A stretch of 64,000 bases of DNA, taken from positions 62,001 through 126,000 of the forward strand of contig ONKU01000007.1 in the NCBI GenBank assembly GCA_900318535.1. The letters run 5' to 3'. Under the pieces are notes generated by a model. The model was not told the origin of the DNA, did no database searches, and saw only the letters and a program-made list of their open reading frames with translations. Made by a program: the position numbers and the translations under genes. Source of the stretch: an uncultured Prevotellaceae bacterium (GTDB lineage Bacteria > Bacteroidota > Bacteroidia > Bacteroidales > Muribaculaceae). Below, one piece after another: positions 35,112 through 44,125 of the stretch (its first letter is position 1; the number at the start of each line of letters is the position of its first letter).

Positions 35112-36647
35112 ATGTTTGAAAACCAACCAAAAGGACTTTTCGCGTTGGCACTGGCCAACACGGGCGAGCGCTTCGGCTACTACACGATGATTGCCGTGTT
35201 TGCGCTGTTCCTGAGGTCAAACTTCGGTTTCGACCCTAAATGGGCAGGGGAGATCTATGGCGATTTCCTCATGCTCGTCTATTTTCTCCCGATCGTCGGC
35301 GGTTACCTTGCCGACAAGTTCGGCTACGGCAAGATGGTGACCATCGGTATCATCATCATGTTCCTGGGCTACCTGCTGCTGTCTGTTCCCCTGGGCGGGC
35401 AGACCGTCGCCATCGTTTCCATGCTGGCTGCCCTGCTGCTCATCAGTTTGGGCACAGGCCTGTTCAAGGGCAACCTGCAGGTGATGGTGGGCAACCTGTA
35501 TGACGACCCGCGTTACACCAACCAGCGCGATGCCGGCTTCTCGCTGTTCTACATGGCCATCAACATCGGTGCCCTGTTCGCGCCGACCGCTGCCGTGAAG
35601 ATCACCGAGTATGCCCAGACGCATCTGGGCTACACCGCTCCCGGCGAGGCCTATCACTTCGCCTTCATGGTGGCCTGTGCGTCGCTGGTGCTCTCGATTG
35701 CTATCTATTACCTGACGCGCAGCACCTTCCGCCATACCGAGGAGACTGGCAAAAAGGCCAGCAAGGACGCTGCCGTATCCAATGAGCCCGAACTGAGCAA
35801 GGAGGAGACCAAGGCTCGCATTGTGGCGCTGCTGCTCGTGTTCGCAGTGGTTATCTTCTTCTGGATGGCGTTCCACCAGAACGGTCTGTCGCTGACCTAC
35901 TTTGCCGACGAATTCACCGCCAAAACCGCCTCGGGCGTGCACACCATGCCGTTTGACGTGATCAACCTGGTGATGCTCATCCTGATTGTGTATGCCGGCT
36001 TCTCTTTCTTCGAGAGCAAGACGGGCAAGGGCAAGGGTATCTCGGCTGCCATCATCCTTGGCGCACTGGCCGTGCTGGGTTACAAGTATACCCGCGCAAC
36101 GGGCACCATCGACATCTCGGCCCCGATTTTCCAGCAGTTCAACCCGTTCTATGTGGTAGCATTGACCCCTGTGTCGATGGCCATCTTCACCTATCTGGCC
36201 AACAAGGGCAAAGAGCCCTCGGCACCGCGCAAGATTGCCTACGGTATGCTCGTGGCCGGTGCAGCGTTCTTCATCATGCTGTTCGCTTCCCAGGGCTTGA
36301 ACACGCCCAACGAGCAAGCCGCACTTGCCGAGAGTGGCCAACTTGGAGCACTCGTATCGCCCTACTGGCTGATTTCTACCTACCTGGTACTGACCTTCGG
36401 TGAGCTGCTGCTCTCGCCCATGGGCATTTCGTTCGTCAGCAAGGTGGCACCTCCCAAGTACAAGGGCCTGATGATGGGTGGCTGGTTTGGTGCCACCGCC
36501 ATCGGCAACAAGCTGGTGAGCGTGGGCGGTTATCTGTGGGGTGACCTGCCCCTGTGGGTGGTATGGACCGTGTTCATTGCCGTGTGCCTCGCCGCCGCTG
36601 TCTTCATGTTCGCCATGATGAAGCGCCTGGAGAAAGTGGCCAAGTAA
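35112..36647 (+). CDS. POT-family proton-coupled peptide transporter (second copy)
   Basis: The product has 511 residues from the ATG at 35112 (MFENQPKGLFALALANTGER). The POT motif is NTGERFGYY, then SLGTGLFKGNLQVMVGNLYD, AGFSLFYMAINIGALFAPTA and FHQNGLSLTYFADEF. It is a diverged paralogue of the preceding gene with a different central loop, implying a different peptide preference. The longer frame from 35070 would translate the TCTAGA array and is rejected. The POT/POT/pepT order suggests a peptide-use module: peptide import followed by cytoplasmic tripeptide hydrolysis. A strong terminator lies downstream. Confidence 0.92.
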   Translation: MFENQPKGLFALALANTGERFGYYTMIAVFALFLRSNFGFDPKWAGEIYGDFLMLVYFLPIVGGYLADKFGYGKMVTIGIIIMFLGYLLLSVPLGGQTVAIVSMLAALLLISLGTGLFKGNLQVMVGNLYDDPRYTNQRDAGFSLFYMAINIGALFAPTAAVKITEYAQTHLGYTAPGEAYHFAFMVACASLVLSIAIYYLTRSTFRHTEETGKKASKDAAVSNEPELSKEETKARIVALLLVFAVVIFFWMAFHQNGLSLTYFADEFTAKTASGVHTMPFDVINLVMLILIVYAGFSFFESKTGKGKGISAAIILGALAVLGYKYTRATGTIDISAPIFQQFNPFYVVALTPVSMAIFTYLANKGKEPSAPRKIAYGMLVAGAAFFIMLFASQGLNTPNEQAALAESGQLGALVSPYWLISTYLVLTFGELLLSPMGISFVSKVAPPKYKGLMMGGWFGATAIGNKLVSVGGYLWGDLPLWVVWTVFIAVCLAAAVFMFAMMKRLEKVAK

Positions 36648-36660
36648 CCACAGCCCTCAC

Positions 36661-36741
36661 TGCGAGCCGGAGGCTCGCAATACGTTGACAAAGAGCCTTG
36701 CAAAAATCCGCAAATTTTGTGGATTTTTGTAGGGCTCTTTT
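36661..36741 (+). terminator. Two hairpins, the second a strong terminator, after the POT genes
   Basis: A perfect TGCGAGCC / GGCTCGCA hairpin (36661-36679) is followed by a 25-base stem (36690-36741) whose arms begin AAAGAGCC and end GGCTCTTT, with only G-U exceptions, and which runs into TTTT. Confidence 0.85.
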
Positions 36742-36754
36742 GAGGTATTATTGC

Positions 36755-36762
36755 TAATTTTG
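36755..36762 (+). promoter_or_regulatory. Probable -7 box for pepT
   Basis: TAATTTTG, 43 bases before the ATG. No TTTG at the normal distance because the region upstream is the terminator stem. Confidence 0.5.
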
Positions 36763-36804
36763 TAAGTTGAAAAGAAGTATAACCATTAACAGCAGAATAT
36801 CACT

Positions 36805-38022
36805 ATGACAAAATTAGTTGACAGATTTTTGAAGTATGTGAAGTTCGACACCCAGAGTGACGAGCTCACCAACCTGACGCCGTCCACGCCCGGCCAGATG
36901 GTGTTTGCCAAGGAGCTGGAGAAGGAATTGCATGCCATGGGCCTGAGTGACATCTCACTCGACGACAACGGCTATCTGTTCGCCACCCTGCCCGCCAACA
37001 CCGACAAGGCCGTGCCCACCATCGGCTTCATCGCCCACATGGACACGGCTCCCGACATGAGCGGCCACGACGTGAAACCCCGCATCGTGAAATATGAAGG
37101 CGCTCCCATCGTCCTGAGCGAGGAGCCCCGCATCGTGCTCGACCCGGCACAGTTCCCCGAGATGAACGACTATGTGGGCCAGGAATTCATCGTCACCAGC
37201 GGCGACACGCTGCTTGGCGCCGACGACAAGGCCGGCATCGCCGAAATCCTGAGCGCCGTTGAATGGCTGCAGGAACACCCCGAGGTAAAACACGGCAAAA
37301 TCCGCGTGGGCTTCAACCCTGACGAGGAAATCGGCTTGGGCGCACACCACTTTGACGTTGAGAAATTCGGCTGCGACTGGGCATACACCATGGACGGTGG
37401 CGCCGTTGGCGAGCTGGAGTATGAGAACTTCAACGCTGCCAGTGCCAAAATTACGTTCAAGGGCCTGAACGTCCATCCCGGAGCCGCCAAGCACAAGATG
37501 CTGAACTCAATGCGCGTCGCCTTGCAGTTCGCAACTATGCTGCCGCGCTGGGAGACGCCCGAACACACCGAAGGCTATGAGGGATTTTACCACCTCATCA
37601 GCATGCAGGGTAGCGTGGAGCAGACCACGTTGAGCTACATCATCCGCGACCATGACCGTGCCCGCTTCGAGAGCCGCAAACGCGAAATTGAGCACCTGTG
37701 CCGCAAAATCAACTGCGAGTTCCCCGACTGCGCCAGCTGCGAAATCAAGGACCAGTACTACAACATGCGCGAGAAGATTGAGCCGGTGATGAACATCATC
37801 GAAATCGCCAAGCAGGCCATGGAGAACGCCGGCGTGACGCCCAAGGTGCAGCCCATCCGCGGCGGCACGGACGGCGCCCAACTGTCGTTCAAGAACCTGC
37901 CCTGCCCCAACATCTTTGCCGGCGGCATGAACATGCACGGCCGCTTCGAGTACGTGCCCATCCCCTCGATGGAAAAGGCGATGAACACCATCATCGAGAT
38001 CTGCAAAATCGTGGCAGAGTAA
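36805..38022 (+). CDS. pepT: Peptidase T (tripeptide aminopeptidase)
   Basis: The 405-residue cytoplasmic M20B metallopeptidase has zinc ligands in [12 protein letters not shown] (H78, D80), D140 in [12 protein letters not shown], the E174-E175 pair in [16 protein letters not shown]197 in YTMDGG and a His near the end in [11 protein letters not shown]. Length matches E. coli PepT. PepT removes the N-terminal residue from tripeptides. It sits just after two peptide transporters, in line with use of imported peptides, but has its own -7 box and a strong upstream terminator, so it is a separate transcript. A perfect 13-base hairpin follows. Confidence 0.96.
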   Translation: MTKLVDRFLKYVKFDTQSDELTNLTPSTPGQMVFAKELEKELHAMGLSDISLDDNGYLFATLPANTDKAVPTIGFIAHMDTAPDMSGHDVKPRIVKYEGAPIVLSEEPRIVLDPAQFPEMNDYVGQEFIVTSGDTLLGADDKAGIAEILSAVEWLQEHPEVKHGKIRVGFNPDEEIGLGAHHFDVEKFGCDWAYTMDGGAVGELEYENFNAASAKITFKGLNVHPGAAKHKMLNSMRVALQFATMLPRWETPEHTEGYEGFYHLISMQGSVEQTTLSYIIRDHDRARFESRKREIEHLCRKINCEFPDCASCEIKDQYYNMREKIEPVMNIIEIAKQAMENAGVTPKVQPIRGGTDGAQLSFKNLPCPNIFAGGMNMHGRFEYVPIPSMEKAMNTIIEICKIVAE

Positions 38023-38054
38023 AGGCTCGTTGACATCTTTCTAGCAACCTCATC

Positions 38055-38086
38055 ATTAAGGACCTTAGTAGCTTAAGGTCCTTAAT
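38055..38086 (+). terminator. Intrinsic terminator of pepT
   Basis: ATTAAGGACCTTA and TAAGGTCCTTAAT form a perfect 13-base stem with a 6-base loop, then GTTTT. Confidence 0.8.
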
Positions 38087-38119
38087 GTTTTCGCATAAAG
38101 GCAAAAAACAGCCAATAAA

Positions 38120-38151
38120 TTTGGCTGGTAGCGAAATTTGCTATACCTTTG
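38120..38151 (+). promoter_or_regulatory. Promoter of tRNA-Lys
   Basis: TTTG (38120-38123), 20 bases, TACCTTTG (38144-38151). The tRNA begins 16 bases further on. Confidence 0.85.
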
Positions 38152-38166
38152 CACCGCTTTTTGGGA

Positions 38167-38239
38167 GATTCGCTAGCTCAGCAGGTAGAGCACATCCCTT
38201 TTAAGGATGGGGTCGTGGGTTCGAGCCCCACGCGAATCA
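38167..38239 (+). tRNA. tRNA-Lys (anticodon TTT)
   Basis: The 73-base cloverleaf has acceptor arms GATTCGC and GCGAATC with discriminator A. The D arm is GCTC..GAGC, the anticodon arm CATCC with loop CTTTTAA (anticodon TTT) and GGATG, and the T arm GTGGG TTCGAGC CCCAC. CCA is not encoded. It is transcribed alone, with a promoter before it and a terminator ten bases after it. Confidence 0.97.
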
Positions 38240-38248
38240 CTCATCGGG

Positions 38249-38280
38249 AACGCAGTCCGTAAGGGCTGCGTTTTTGTTTT
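38249..38280 (+). terminator. Intrinsic terminator of tRNA-Lys
   Basis: AACGCAGTCC and GGGCTGCGTT pair around GTAA and are followed by TTTGTTTT. Confidence 0.88.
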
Positions 38281-38303
38281 GATTCATGGCAGAGAGAACA
38301 TAG

Positions 38304-38345
38304 AAGAGGGCTCCGGCAGCACAAAACCTGCCGGAGCCCTCTTTT
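38304..38345. terminator. Hairpin downstream of the second CotH-like gene
   Basis: AAGAGGGCTCCGGCAG and CTGCCGGAGCCCTCTT form a perfect 16-base stem with loop CACAAAAC, 32 bases beyond the stop of the minus-strand gene. The T run is on the plus side, so it may act in both directions. Confidence 0.8.
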
Positions 38346-38377
38346 GCCGTATTGTCCTCTATTTCAATGGAATTTTA

Positions 38378-40105
38378 TCAGTTCTTCAAGATGATGTCGA
38401 TAACCGTATTCACGTCGGCGATGTTGACCTCATAGTCATCGTTGACGTAGGCGCGACCCAGGTAAGTGCTAGGATCGGTATAGCCCAGGATTACATCGAT
38501 CAGACAGTTCACATCGGCGATATTGACCTCACCGTCACCATTAACGTCTCCATCGATGCGGGGGACGAAAACAAACTCATCGAGGTAAGCCATGCGGCGA
38601 CGGATCCAGTCCTCGACATAGTCCATCTCAGTACTCAAGTTAAGCTCTTTACCAGCAATGTCTGAGTCACCGCTCCAGCGTGCCTCTTCACGTGCGGCAG
38701 CGCCAGACTGTTGCAGCTCGTCGATAGCGGTGCGGAAACGGTTCACGAGACTGTCGGTATTGAGGTAAGTCTCGCGCAACGCACGATAACGGGCCAGCAA
38801 TTCATTATAGTACCACTTAACCTCAAACATATCGGCCATGGGCACGTGACTGATCCAACCGGAGGGGTAACGTTCAGGGCTAACCATGTCAGGAATATTT
38901 ACATCGGGCGCATAATTCTGGCCAAGGCTAATGTCAAGATCCCAGGGAACCATTGTAATGCGGGTGTTCTTGCGGAAGTCCTGCACTGCATAGTAGATAT
39001 TGGTGCACTCGTTGTCTAGAGCCTGAAGGGCAACGATGAAGATGTAATAATCTTGCAAGACGGGCAAGTCGAAGTAGTAGCTCATGCTATCGCGTAACGC
39101 GAAATTGGTGTCGGCACGGTTGGCAAACCATACTGCATTATACAATGAGCGCCAATGATAGGCATAGATTTCACTGTAGTCAGGGTATTTGATTTGGAAG
39201 CCATCCCATGACGTTACACCGGTAGAAACCATTGGGTTACTCATATTCACCGTGGTTGTCCATCTGTCAGCTTTCCATAATACACCATGTATCGTCACCC
39301 TGTTCTTATCATCAACGTCGTAACGCTGAATTTTCAACTGCTTGCGGTCGATGGGCTCACACATGTTGTAGATGCCCATATATGCGCCGTTGAGCAGCAC
39401 CTCGACCATGTGGCCGCGTGAACCATTACGCACGTTAGCGATGGAGTCGGCATACCAGGGCTTACGGGCCATGTCGAGCCACAAGTCAGAGTTGATGCGG
39501 TTGCGGATGCGCAGGAAGTCTACCTGTCCAGCATCAAGGATCCAGCTGTTATCGTTACGCAGTCCAAAGAAGCGGTGGTTCTGCTTAGTAGTATCTTCCT
39601 CGTTCAAGAACTTGATGTGGTAATTGCGTTTGTGACGGCCATCAACATTAGTAGCGCCACCACGCCACTTCACCTTGGCAAACAGGGGCTCGGCGTAAGC
39701 TGAATCAGGTTCGCTGACGGTTACGTAGCCATTGGTGTAGTTATTACCAAACGTTCCCGACAGCTCCACAACGGGCAGCCATGTAAAGGTGATATTGCCA
39801 ATGATAAGGCCGTTGCCCGTCATGGCCACGACGGGATACTGCTTACCTCCCTCAATGCCGGTGAACACATACGAATCGCCGCTTTGCAACTCGCTGTCCT
39901 CGATGAAAAGGCTGACGATAGGCTCATCGAAGCTGACAACAGCCTCCAAGTCACTACCGAACAATGATTGCGGAATGCTGCACAGCCAGGTGTTGTTGAG
40001 CGTATCCAGAGGAGCGCGGTGCCCGCCGATGTTTAATGATTGTCCCCATGAGGCCATAGCAGTCAGCAGGATTGCCAGGACCGAAAGAAACTGCTTTTTC
40101 TTCAT
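38378..40105 (-). CDS. CotH-like exported protein with dockerin-like tail (second copy in window)
   Basis: The 575-residue protein has a signal peptide (MKKKQFLSVLAILLTAMASWG). An early beta domain holds YVFTGIEGGKQYPVV. The CotH kinase-fold region then shows VKWRGGATNVDGRHKRNYHI, DSWIL-like SWILDAGQVDFLRIRNRINS, GIYNMCEPIDRKQL and MVPWDLDISLGQNY, which carries the Asp of the family. The last 60 residues hold two calcium-loop repeats (GDVNGDGEVNIADVN, and a weaker second loop, YVNDDYEVNIADVN). The tail is closest to C10 copy 2. A -7 box lies at 40152-40159. Function is unknown; surface location is inferred from the tail shared with the exported peptidases. Confidence 0.88.
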   Translation of the reverse strand: MKKKQFLSVLAILLTAMASWGQSLNIGGHRAPLDTLNNTWLCSIPQSLFGSDLEAVVSFDEPIVSLFIEDSELQSGDSYVFTGIEGGKQYPVVAMTGNGLIIGNITFTWLPVVELSGTFGNNYTNGYVTVSEPDSAYAEPLFAKVKWRGGATNVDGRHKRNYHIKFLNEEDTTKQNHRFFGLRNDNSWILDAGQVDFLRIRNRINSDLWLDMARKPWYADSIANVRNGSRGHMVEVLLNGAYMGIYNMCEPIDRKQLKIQRYDVDDKNRVTIHGVLWKADRWTTTVNMSNPMVSTGVTSWDGFQIKYPDYSEIYAYHWRSLYNAVWFANRADTNFALRDSMSYYFDLPVLQDYYIFIVALQALDNECTNIYYAVQDFRKNTRITMVPWDLDISLGQNYAPDVNIPDMVSPERYPSGWISHVPMADMFEVKWYYNELLARYRALRETYLNTDSLVNRFRTAIDELQQSGAAAREEARWSGDSDIAGKELNLSTEMDYVEDWIRRRMAYLDEFVFVPRIDGDVNGDGEVNIADVNCLIDVILGYTDPSTYLGRAYVNDDYEVNIADVNTVIDIILKN

Positions 40106-40151
40106 TTCTAATAAAACCTTCTTAAATATGATAGTTGTTCAAAATTCGCTG

Positions 40152-40159
40152 CAAAGATA
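40152..40159 (-). promoter_or_regulatory. Probable -7 box for the second CotH-like gene
   Basis: Minus-strand TATCTTTG, 47 bases before the ATG. A CTTG half lies 17 bases upstream (40177-40180), slightly short. The rest of the gap to 40314 shows nothing I can name. Confidence 0.5.
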
Positions 40160-40313
40160 GTAAAAAAGTTGATGAGCAAGCTAAAATTCCTGAAATGATA
40201 TGCTCATGGTGCGCCGATAACTGCTGTACCCCGGCATTTTCCCCACCATTTACAATGACGTTGAGGCATCTCTTGCCAGGGCCCGAAAAATAATTCCACA
40301 GATTTTTCTTTTT

Positions 40314-40348
40314 TTTGTTTCTTATCCGCTAAAAAACAAGTAACTTTG
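40314..40348 (+). promoter_or_regulatory. Probable promoter for the NAD(P)HX repair gene
   Basis: TTTG (40314-40317) and TAACTTTG (40341-40348) with 23 bases between, slightly longer than typical. Confidence 0.55.
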
Positions 40349-40387
40349 CTCTCTCTTATCACTCAACTTGAAAATCACTCGATAGCA

Positions 40388-41908
40388 ATGAAGATATTTA
40401 CCAACGATGGACTGCGTCGCATTGGCGACCGTACTGTGGAAAAAGAGGACATGACGATGCTCGACCTGATCGAAAGGGCCGCATCGGCTGTGTCCTACGA
40501 ACTCATATCGCGCTGGAGGACGTCCAAGCGCTTCGTCTTCTTTGCCGGCCCTGGTGACAATGGTGCCGATACGCTGGCTGTTGCCCGCATGATGTATGAA
40601 CAGGGTTATCGTCCCGAGGTCTATCTGTTCAACATCAAATCCGCCCAATTGTCCCCGTGCTGCCTGGCCAACCGCGACCGCCTGCTGCAGACCGCAGGCG
40701 ATGACATCGACTTCATCGAAGTCATCCAGAACTTCTCGCCTCCCGAACTCGACGAGAACGACGTGGTGGTTGACGGCCTTTTCGGCAACGGGCTGCGCAC
40801 CCCGCTCAAGGGCGGATACACGGCACTGGTGCAGTACATCAACAGCAGTGGGGCCTATGTGGTGTCGATTGACATCCCGTCGGGCATGTTTGGCGAGTGG
40901 AACGTTGGCAACGACCGCCGCAACATCATCAAGGCCAACCTGACGCTGACCTACCAGAGCAAGCGCTTGGCCTTCTATTTCTCAGAGAATGCCGACTTTG
41001 TGGGCGAATGCAAGGTACTGGACATCGAGCTGGACAGGGAAAGCATAGACCGCACGCCCACCGACTTCTACCTTATCGAACGTGACGATGTGCATGAAGT
41101 GATGCGGCCGCGCAATCCATTCATCAACAAGTATGACAACGGTACGCTCTTGCTGATAGCCGGAAGCTACGGCATGATGGGTGCCGCCGTGCTCGCTGCA
41201 CGCGGAGCGCTGCGCGCCGGTGCGGGGCTGGTGACAGTTCATGCGCCGCGTTGCGGTTACCAAGTGCTGCAGACCGCCGTCCCCGAGGCCCTTTTCGAGC
41301 CAGACCGCAACGAGCTGATGACCGAGTCCATTGACTTGCGCCACACCTATAGCGTTGTCGCACTGGGTCCCGGCATGGGTGTCCACGACGAGACGCTGGA
41401 AGCCGTGCACCACTTCATCATGAACTTCAAGCGTCCTTGCCTGATTGACGCCGATGCGCTCAACTGCATCGCACATCGCCCCATGCTGCTCAAGAGCATT
41501 CCTCAGCGCTCCATCATCACCCCTCATGCGATTGAGTTTGACCGCCTCTTTGGCGAGCATAACACCGACGAGGAACGTCTGAAAAAGGCCATCGACGTGT
41601 CCAAACTCTACAGCATCACTATCGTGCTGAAGGGCCATTACACCATGACCGTGCGGCCCGACAGCAAAGTCTATGTCAACAGCAGCGGCAACCCGGGAAT
41701 GGCCACTCCAGGCAGCGGCGACGTGCTGACAGGTGTCATCGCCTCGCTCATCGCCCAGAACTATTCGCCCGACTGGTCAGTCGTGCTGGGAGTGTACCTG
41801 CATGGACTGGCAGGTGACCTGGCCGCCCAGGTTCACGGCACCTACGGCATGGTGGCCAGCGACATCGTCGACAACCTGGGCAAAGCCATTATCGAAGTGA
41901 TGAAGTGA
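40388..41908 (+). CDS. Bifunctional NAD(P)H-hydrate epimerase / ADP-dependent dehydratase
   Basis: The product has 506 residues from the ATG at 40388. The N-terminal YjeF_N domain (1-215) is the epimerase, with PGDNGADTL at 55-63; the usual form is GxGNNGGDG, so the loop is altered. The C-terminal carbohydrate-kinase-like domain (about 225-505), with LLIAGSYGMMGAAVLAARGA and the nucleotide-binding GMATPGSGDVLTGVIASL, is the dehydratase. Together they repair hydrated NADH and NADPH. The frame from 40346 would start inside the -7 promoter box, so it is rejected. The gene is monocistronic and shares a hairpin terminator with the convergent tRNA-Leu. Confidence 0.93.
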   Translation: MKIFTNDGLRRIGDRTVEKEDMTMLDLIERAASAVSYELISRWRTSKRFVFFAGPGDNGADTLAVARMMYEQGYRPEVYLFNIKSAQLSPCCLANRDRLLQTAGDDIDFIEVIQNFSPPELDENDVVVDGLFGNGLRTPLKGGYTALVQYINSSGAYVVSIDIPSGMFGEWNVGNDRRNIIKANLTLTYQSKRLAFYFSENADFVGECKVLDIELDRESIDRTPTDFYLIERDDVHEVMRPRNPFINKYDNGTLLLIAGSYGMMGAAVLAARGALRAGAGLVTVHAPRCGYQVLQTAVPEALFEPDRNELMTESIDLRHTYSVVALGPGMGVHDETLEAVHHFIMNFKRPCLIDADALNCIAHRPMLLKSIPQRSIITPHAIEFDRLFGEHNTDEERLKKAIDVSKLYSITIVLKGHYTMTVRPDSKVYVNSSGNPGMATPGSGDVLTGVIASLIAQNYSPDWSVVLGVYLHGLAGDLAAQVHGTYGMVASDIVDNLGKAIIEVMK

Positions 41909-41942
41909 CCAAGAGGGGGTATCGTACCCACTTCAAGAAAAC

Positions 41943-41979
41943 ACGATGGGCTGGCAGTCATAGATTGCCAGCCCATCGT
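41943..41979. terminator. Bidirectional terminator between the NAD(P)HX repair gene and tRNA-Leu
   Basis: ACGATGGGCTGGCA and TGCCAGCCCATCGT form a perfect 14-base stem with a 9-base loop between convergent transcripts. Confidence 0.88.
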
Positions 41980-41985
41980 TATCAG

Positions 41986-42070
41986 TACCTGAAGTGGGAC
42001 TTGAACCCACACGGCCGCAATGGCCAAGGGATTTTAAGTCCCTCGTGTCTACCGATTCCACCATTCAGGC
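41986..42070 (-). tRNA. tRNA-Leu (anticodon TAA)
   Basis: The 85-base class II tRNA has acceptor arms GCCTGAA and TTCAGGT (last pair G-U) with discriminator A. The anticodon arm is AGGGA with loop CTTAAAA (anticodon TAA) and TCCCT, then a long variable arm and the T arm GTGGG TTCAAGT CCCAC. It starts 31 bases after the yihY stop on the same strand and is probably read through from that operon. Confidence 0.96.
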
Positions 42071-42101
42071 ATGCGGTGCGGATAATTCGGGTGCAAAGAT
42101 A

Positions 42102-43493
42102 CTACTTTCTGGGAATATCCGTGCTTTTTCCGTCATTTTTTTGGTCAAATCCGTCTTTGACCAAATCCAACAGGCACACATCCTCGGTCGATGCCTGCTG
42201 GATAAAGCGCTGCTTGTCAACCCGCTCAAAGAGTTTTCCAAAGCTGTCATCCGTCTTGGCGATGAACTGGCTCTCACCCGTTTCGGCAAGCGCATTGGCC
42301 ACTTTGTTGACGGTCAAATCGTCGGGGTCACAGGCAGGATGATAAGCGATGTCTCCGTCCTCCTTGTCCCCGTCATTCTTGCCGGTGACTGCAATGATCA
42401 ACCCGGCGCGCTGTAAACGGGTCAGCAACCTGTCGGCCAGCACAAGGGGAATGTCATATTTGAGAATCAGCTCGTTGCGGGTGAGTGCCGGCAGACGATG
42501 CTTGAAACGGTAAGTCACAAGAGCGGTCACCGCAACAGCCAAGTGATAGCCATAGGTCGGGGAGATACCCTCGACCTTCTCGCGGTGGGCAAAACTGTCA
42601 AAGTTCTGCCACGAGTAGGTGAGCACGACGCCCGAGAGGGCGATGAGCCACGACAGCTGCATCCACACCAGCATCAAGGGCAAGAAAGCGAAACTGCCGT
42701 AGATGGCATTATACTTGGACACATAGACCTGTCCGCTCACAAACAGCCACTGCACCACATGGAACAACGAGCCGCACAAGATGCCGGCAAACAGGGCCGA
42801 CAAAAATCGCACCTTGGTGTTAGGCACCAGATAGTAGGCAGCGGTGAACACGAGCCACGAGATGATGATAGGGATAAATGAGAGCAGCCGCTGCATCACG
42901 GGCGAGAGAGGGTTACCCTCGAACACATGCTGCACCGCATCACTCATAAAGATGGAGATGCCTGCCGAGCACACCATGAGCACCGGCAGGAGCATAAACA
43001 AAGCCGAATAGTCGGTGATTTTGCGCTGCAGGGAGCGCTTGGTGGCTACGCCCCACACGTGGTTAAAACTGTCCTCCACACTGCTCATGAGAGAGATGAG
43101 CGTCCACAACAGGAAAACGATACCGATGCCGATGAAGATGCCCTGCGAAGCATGCGCCAGATAGTTATCGACATATTCCAGCGCGTTTTCCAACGCATGG
43201 CGCTGAGCGGGGAAATACTTGAAAAGCTCGCTCTGCAACAGGTTCTGGAAGCCGAAGCCACGGGCAATGGCAAACAACAACGCCAGCGCCGGCACGATGG
43301 CCAGCACTGTCCTGTAGGTGAGGGCACAGGCCTGAGTCTGCAGGTCGCGGTCCATGAATGAGCGCACACTCAGGTTAATGACCTTCAGGGCCTTAACCGA
43401 CCACAGGTTGCGCGTGTCATTCCACACGCCACTGATGCAGTAGCGTAGGTTACGGTTGATGCGTTGCCACAGGCTTTCGTGCCTATCCTCCAT
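42102..43493 (-). CDS. YihY/BrkB family membrane protein
   Basis: The 463-residue protein has six or so helices within about 55-330. The YihY motifs are LTYRTVLAIVPALALLFAIA, GIVFLLWTLISLMSSVEDSF and AYYLVPNTKVRFLSALFAG. The family was once called RNase BN but is a membrane transporter-like group of unknown substrate. The C-terminal 130 residues are soluble and contain a winged-helix-like segment (LILKYDIPLVLADRLLTRLQ, then AGLIIAV), an extension seen in Bacteroidetes members. It follows adk after 12 bases in the hpt-adk-yihY run, and tRNA-Leu follows directly. Confidence 0.88.
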   Translation of the reverse strand: MEDRHESLWQRINRNLRYCISGVWNDTRNLWSVKALKVINLSVRSFMDRDLQTQACALTYRTVLAIVPALALLFAIARGFGFQNLLQSELFKYFPAQRHALENALEYVDNYLAHASQGIFIGIGIVFLLWTLISLMSSVEDSFNHVWGVATKRSLQRKITDYSALFMLLPVLMVCSAGISIFMSDAVQHVFEGNPLSPVMQRLLSFIPIIISWLVFTAAYYLVPNTKVRFLSALFAGILCGSLFHVVQWLFVSGQVYVSKYNAIYGSFAFLPLMLVWMQLSWLIALSGVVLTYSWQNFDSFAHREKVEGISPTYGYHLAVAVTALVTYRFKHRLPALTRNELILKYDIPLVLADRLLTRLQRAGLIIAVTGKNDGDKEDGDIAYHPACDPDDLTVNKVANALAETGESQFIAKTDDSFGKLFERVDKQRFIQQASTEDVCLLDLVKDGFDQKNDGKSTDIPRK

Positions 43494-43505
43494 AGGAAAG
43501 GAAGA

Positions 43506-44081
43506 TCACAGGTTGTCCAGCTCTTTTCTGATCTGATCAAAGATGCCGTCGATAGTGCCCATACCATTGATGGCAAGGTACTTGCCCTGCTCCTCGTAAT
43601 AGGCCTTCAACGGTGAGGTCTGATTGTAGTACACCTCCAGACGCTTGCGGGCGGTTTCCTCGTTGTCATCGGCACGGCCACTCAACTGGCCACGCAGCAG
43701 GATGCGTTTGATGAGCTCCTCGTCGGGAACCTCAAGGCCCACTACCGCGTCGATGCGGGTGCCGCGGTCGGCGAGCAACTGCTCCAGAGCCTCGGCCTGC
43801 GGGATGGTACGGGGATAGCCGTCAAAGATGACGCCATCGGCAGTCTTGTCCTTATTCTCGTCAAGCACCTGGGCCAGCAGGTCGATGATGAGCTCGTCGG
43901 GGACGAGTTGTCCCTGATCGATATAGCCCTTGGCCACCTTGCCCAGCTCAGTGCCGCGACGCATGTTGTCGCGCAGCACGTCACCCGTTGAAATGTGGAA
44001 CAGATGGTACTTGTCGATGATCTTATCGCTTTGGGTGCCTTTGCCCGAACCGGGTGCACCAAATATTACAATATTAAGCAT
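43506..44081 (-). CDS. adk: Adenylate kinase
   Basis: The 191-residue cytoplasmic enzyme interconverts ATP plus AMP with two ADP. The P-loop GAPGSGKGTQ lies at 8-17, then STGDVLRDNMRRGTELG, FDGYPRT, and RLEVYYNQTSPLKAYY after a short LID (LLRGQLSGRADDNEETARKR) that lacks the zinc Cys set, the usual form in Bacteroidetes. It is the middle gene of the hpt-adk-yihY run, 44 bases after hpt, grouping purine salvage with adenine nucleotide balance. Confidence 0.97.
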   Translation of the reverse strand: MLNIVIFGAPGSGKGTQSDKIIDKYHLFHISTGDVLRDNMRRGTELGKVAKGYIDQGQLVPDELIIDLLAQVLDENKDKTADGVIFDGYPRTIPQAEALEQLLADRGTRIDAVVGLEVPDEELIKRILLRGQLSGRADDNEETARKRLEVYYNQTSPLKAYYEEQGKYLAINGMGTIDGIFDQIRKELDNL

Positions 44082-44125
44082 AGTATATCTAATGAATGTT
44101 GGCTTATTATACTGATTATTCTGAC

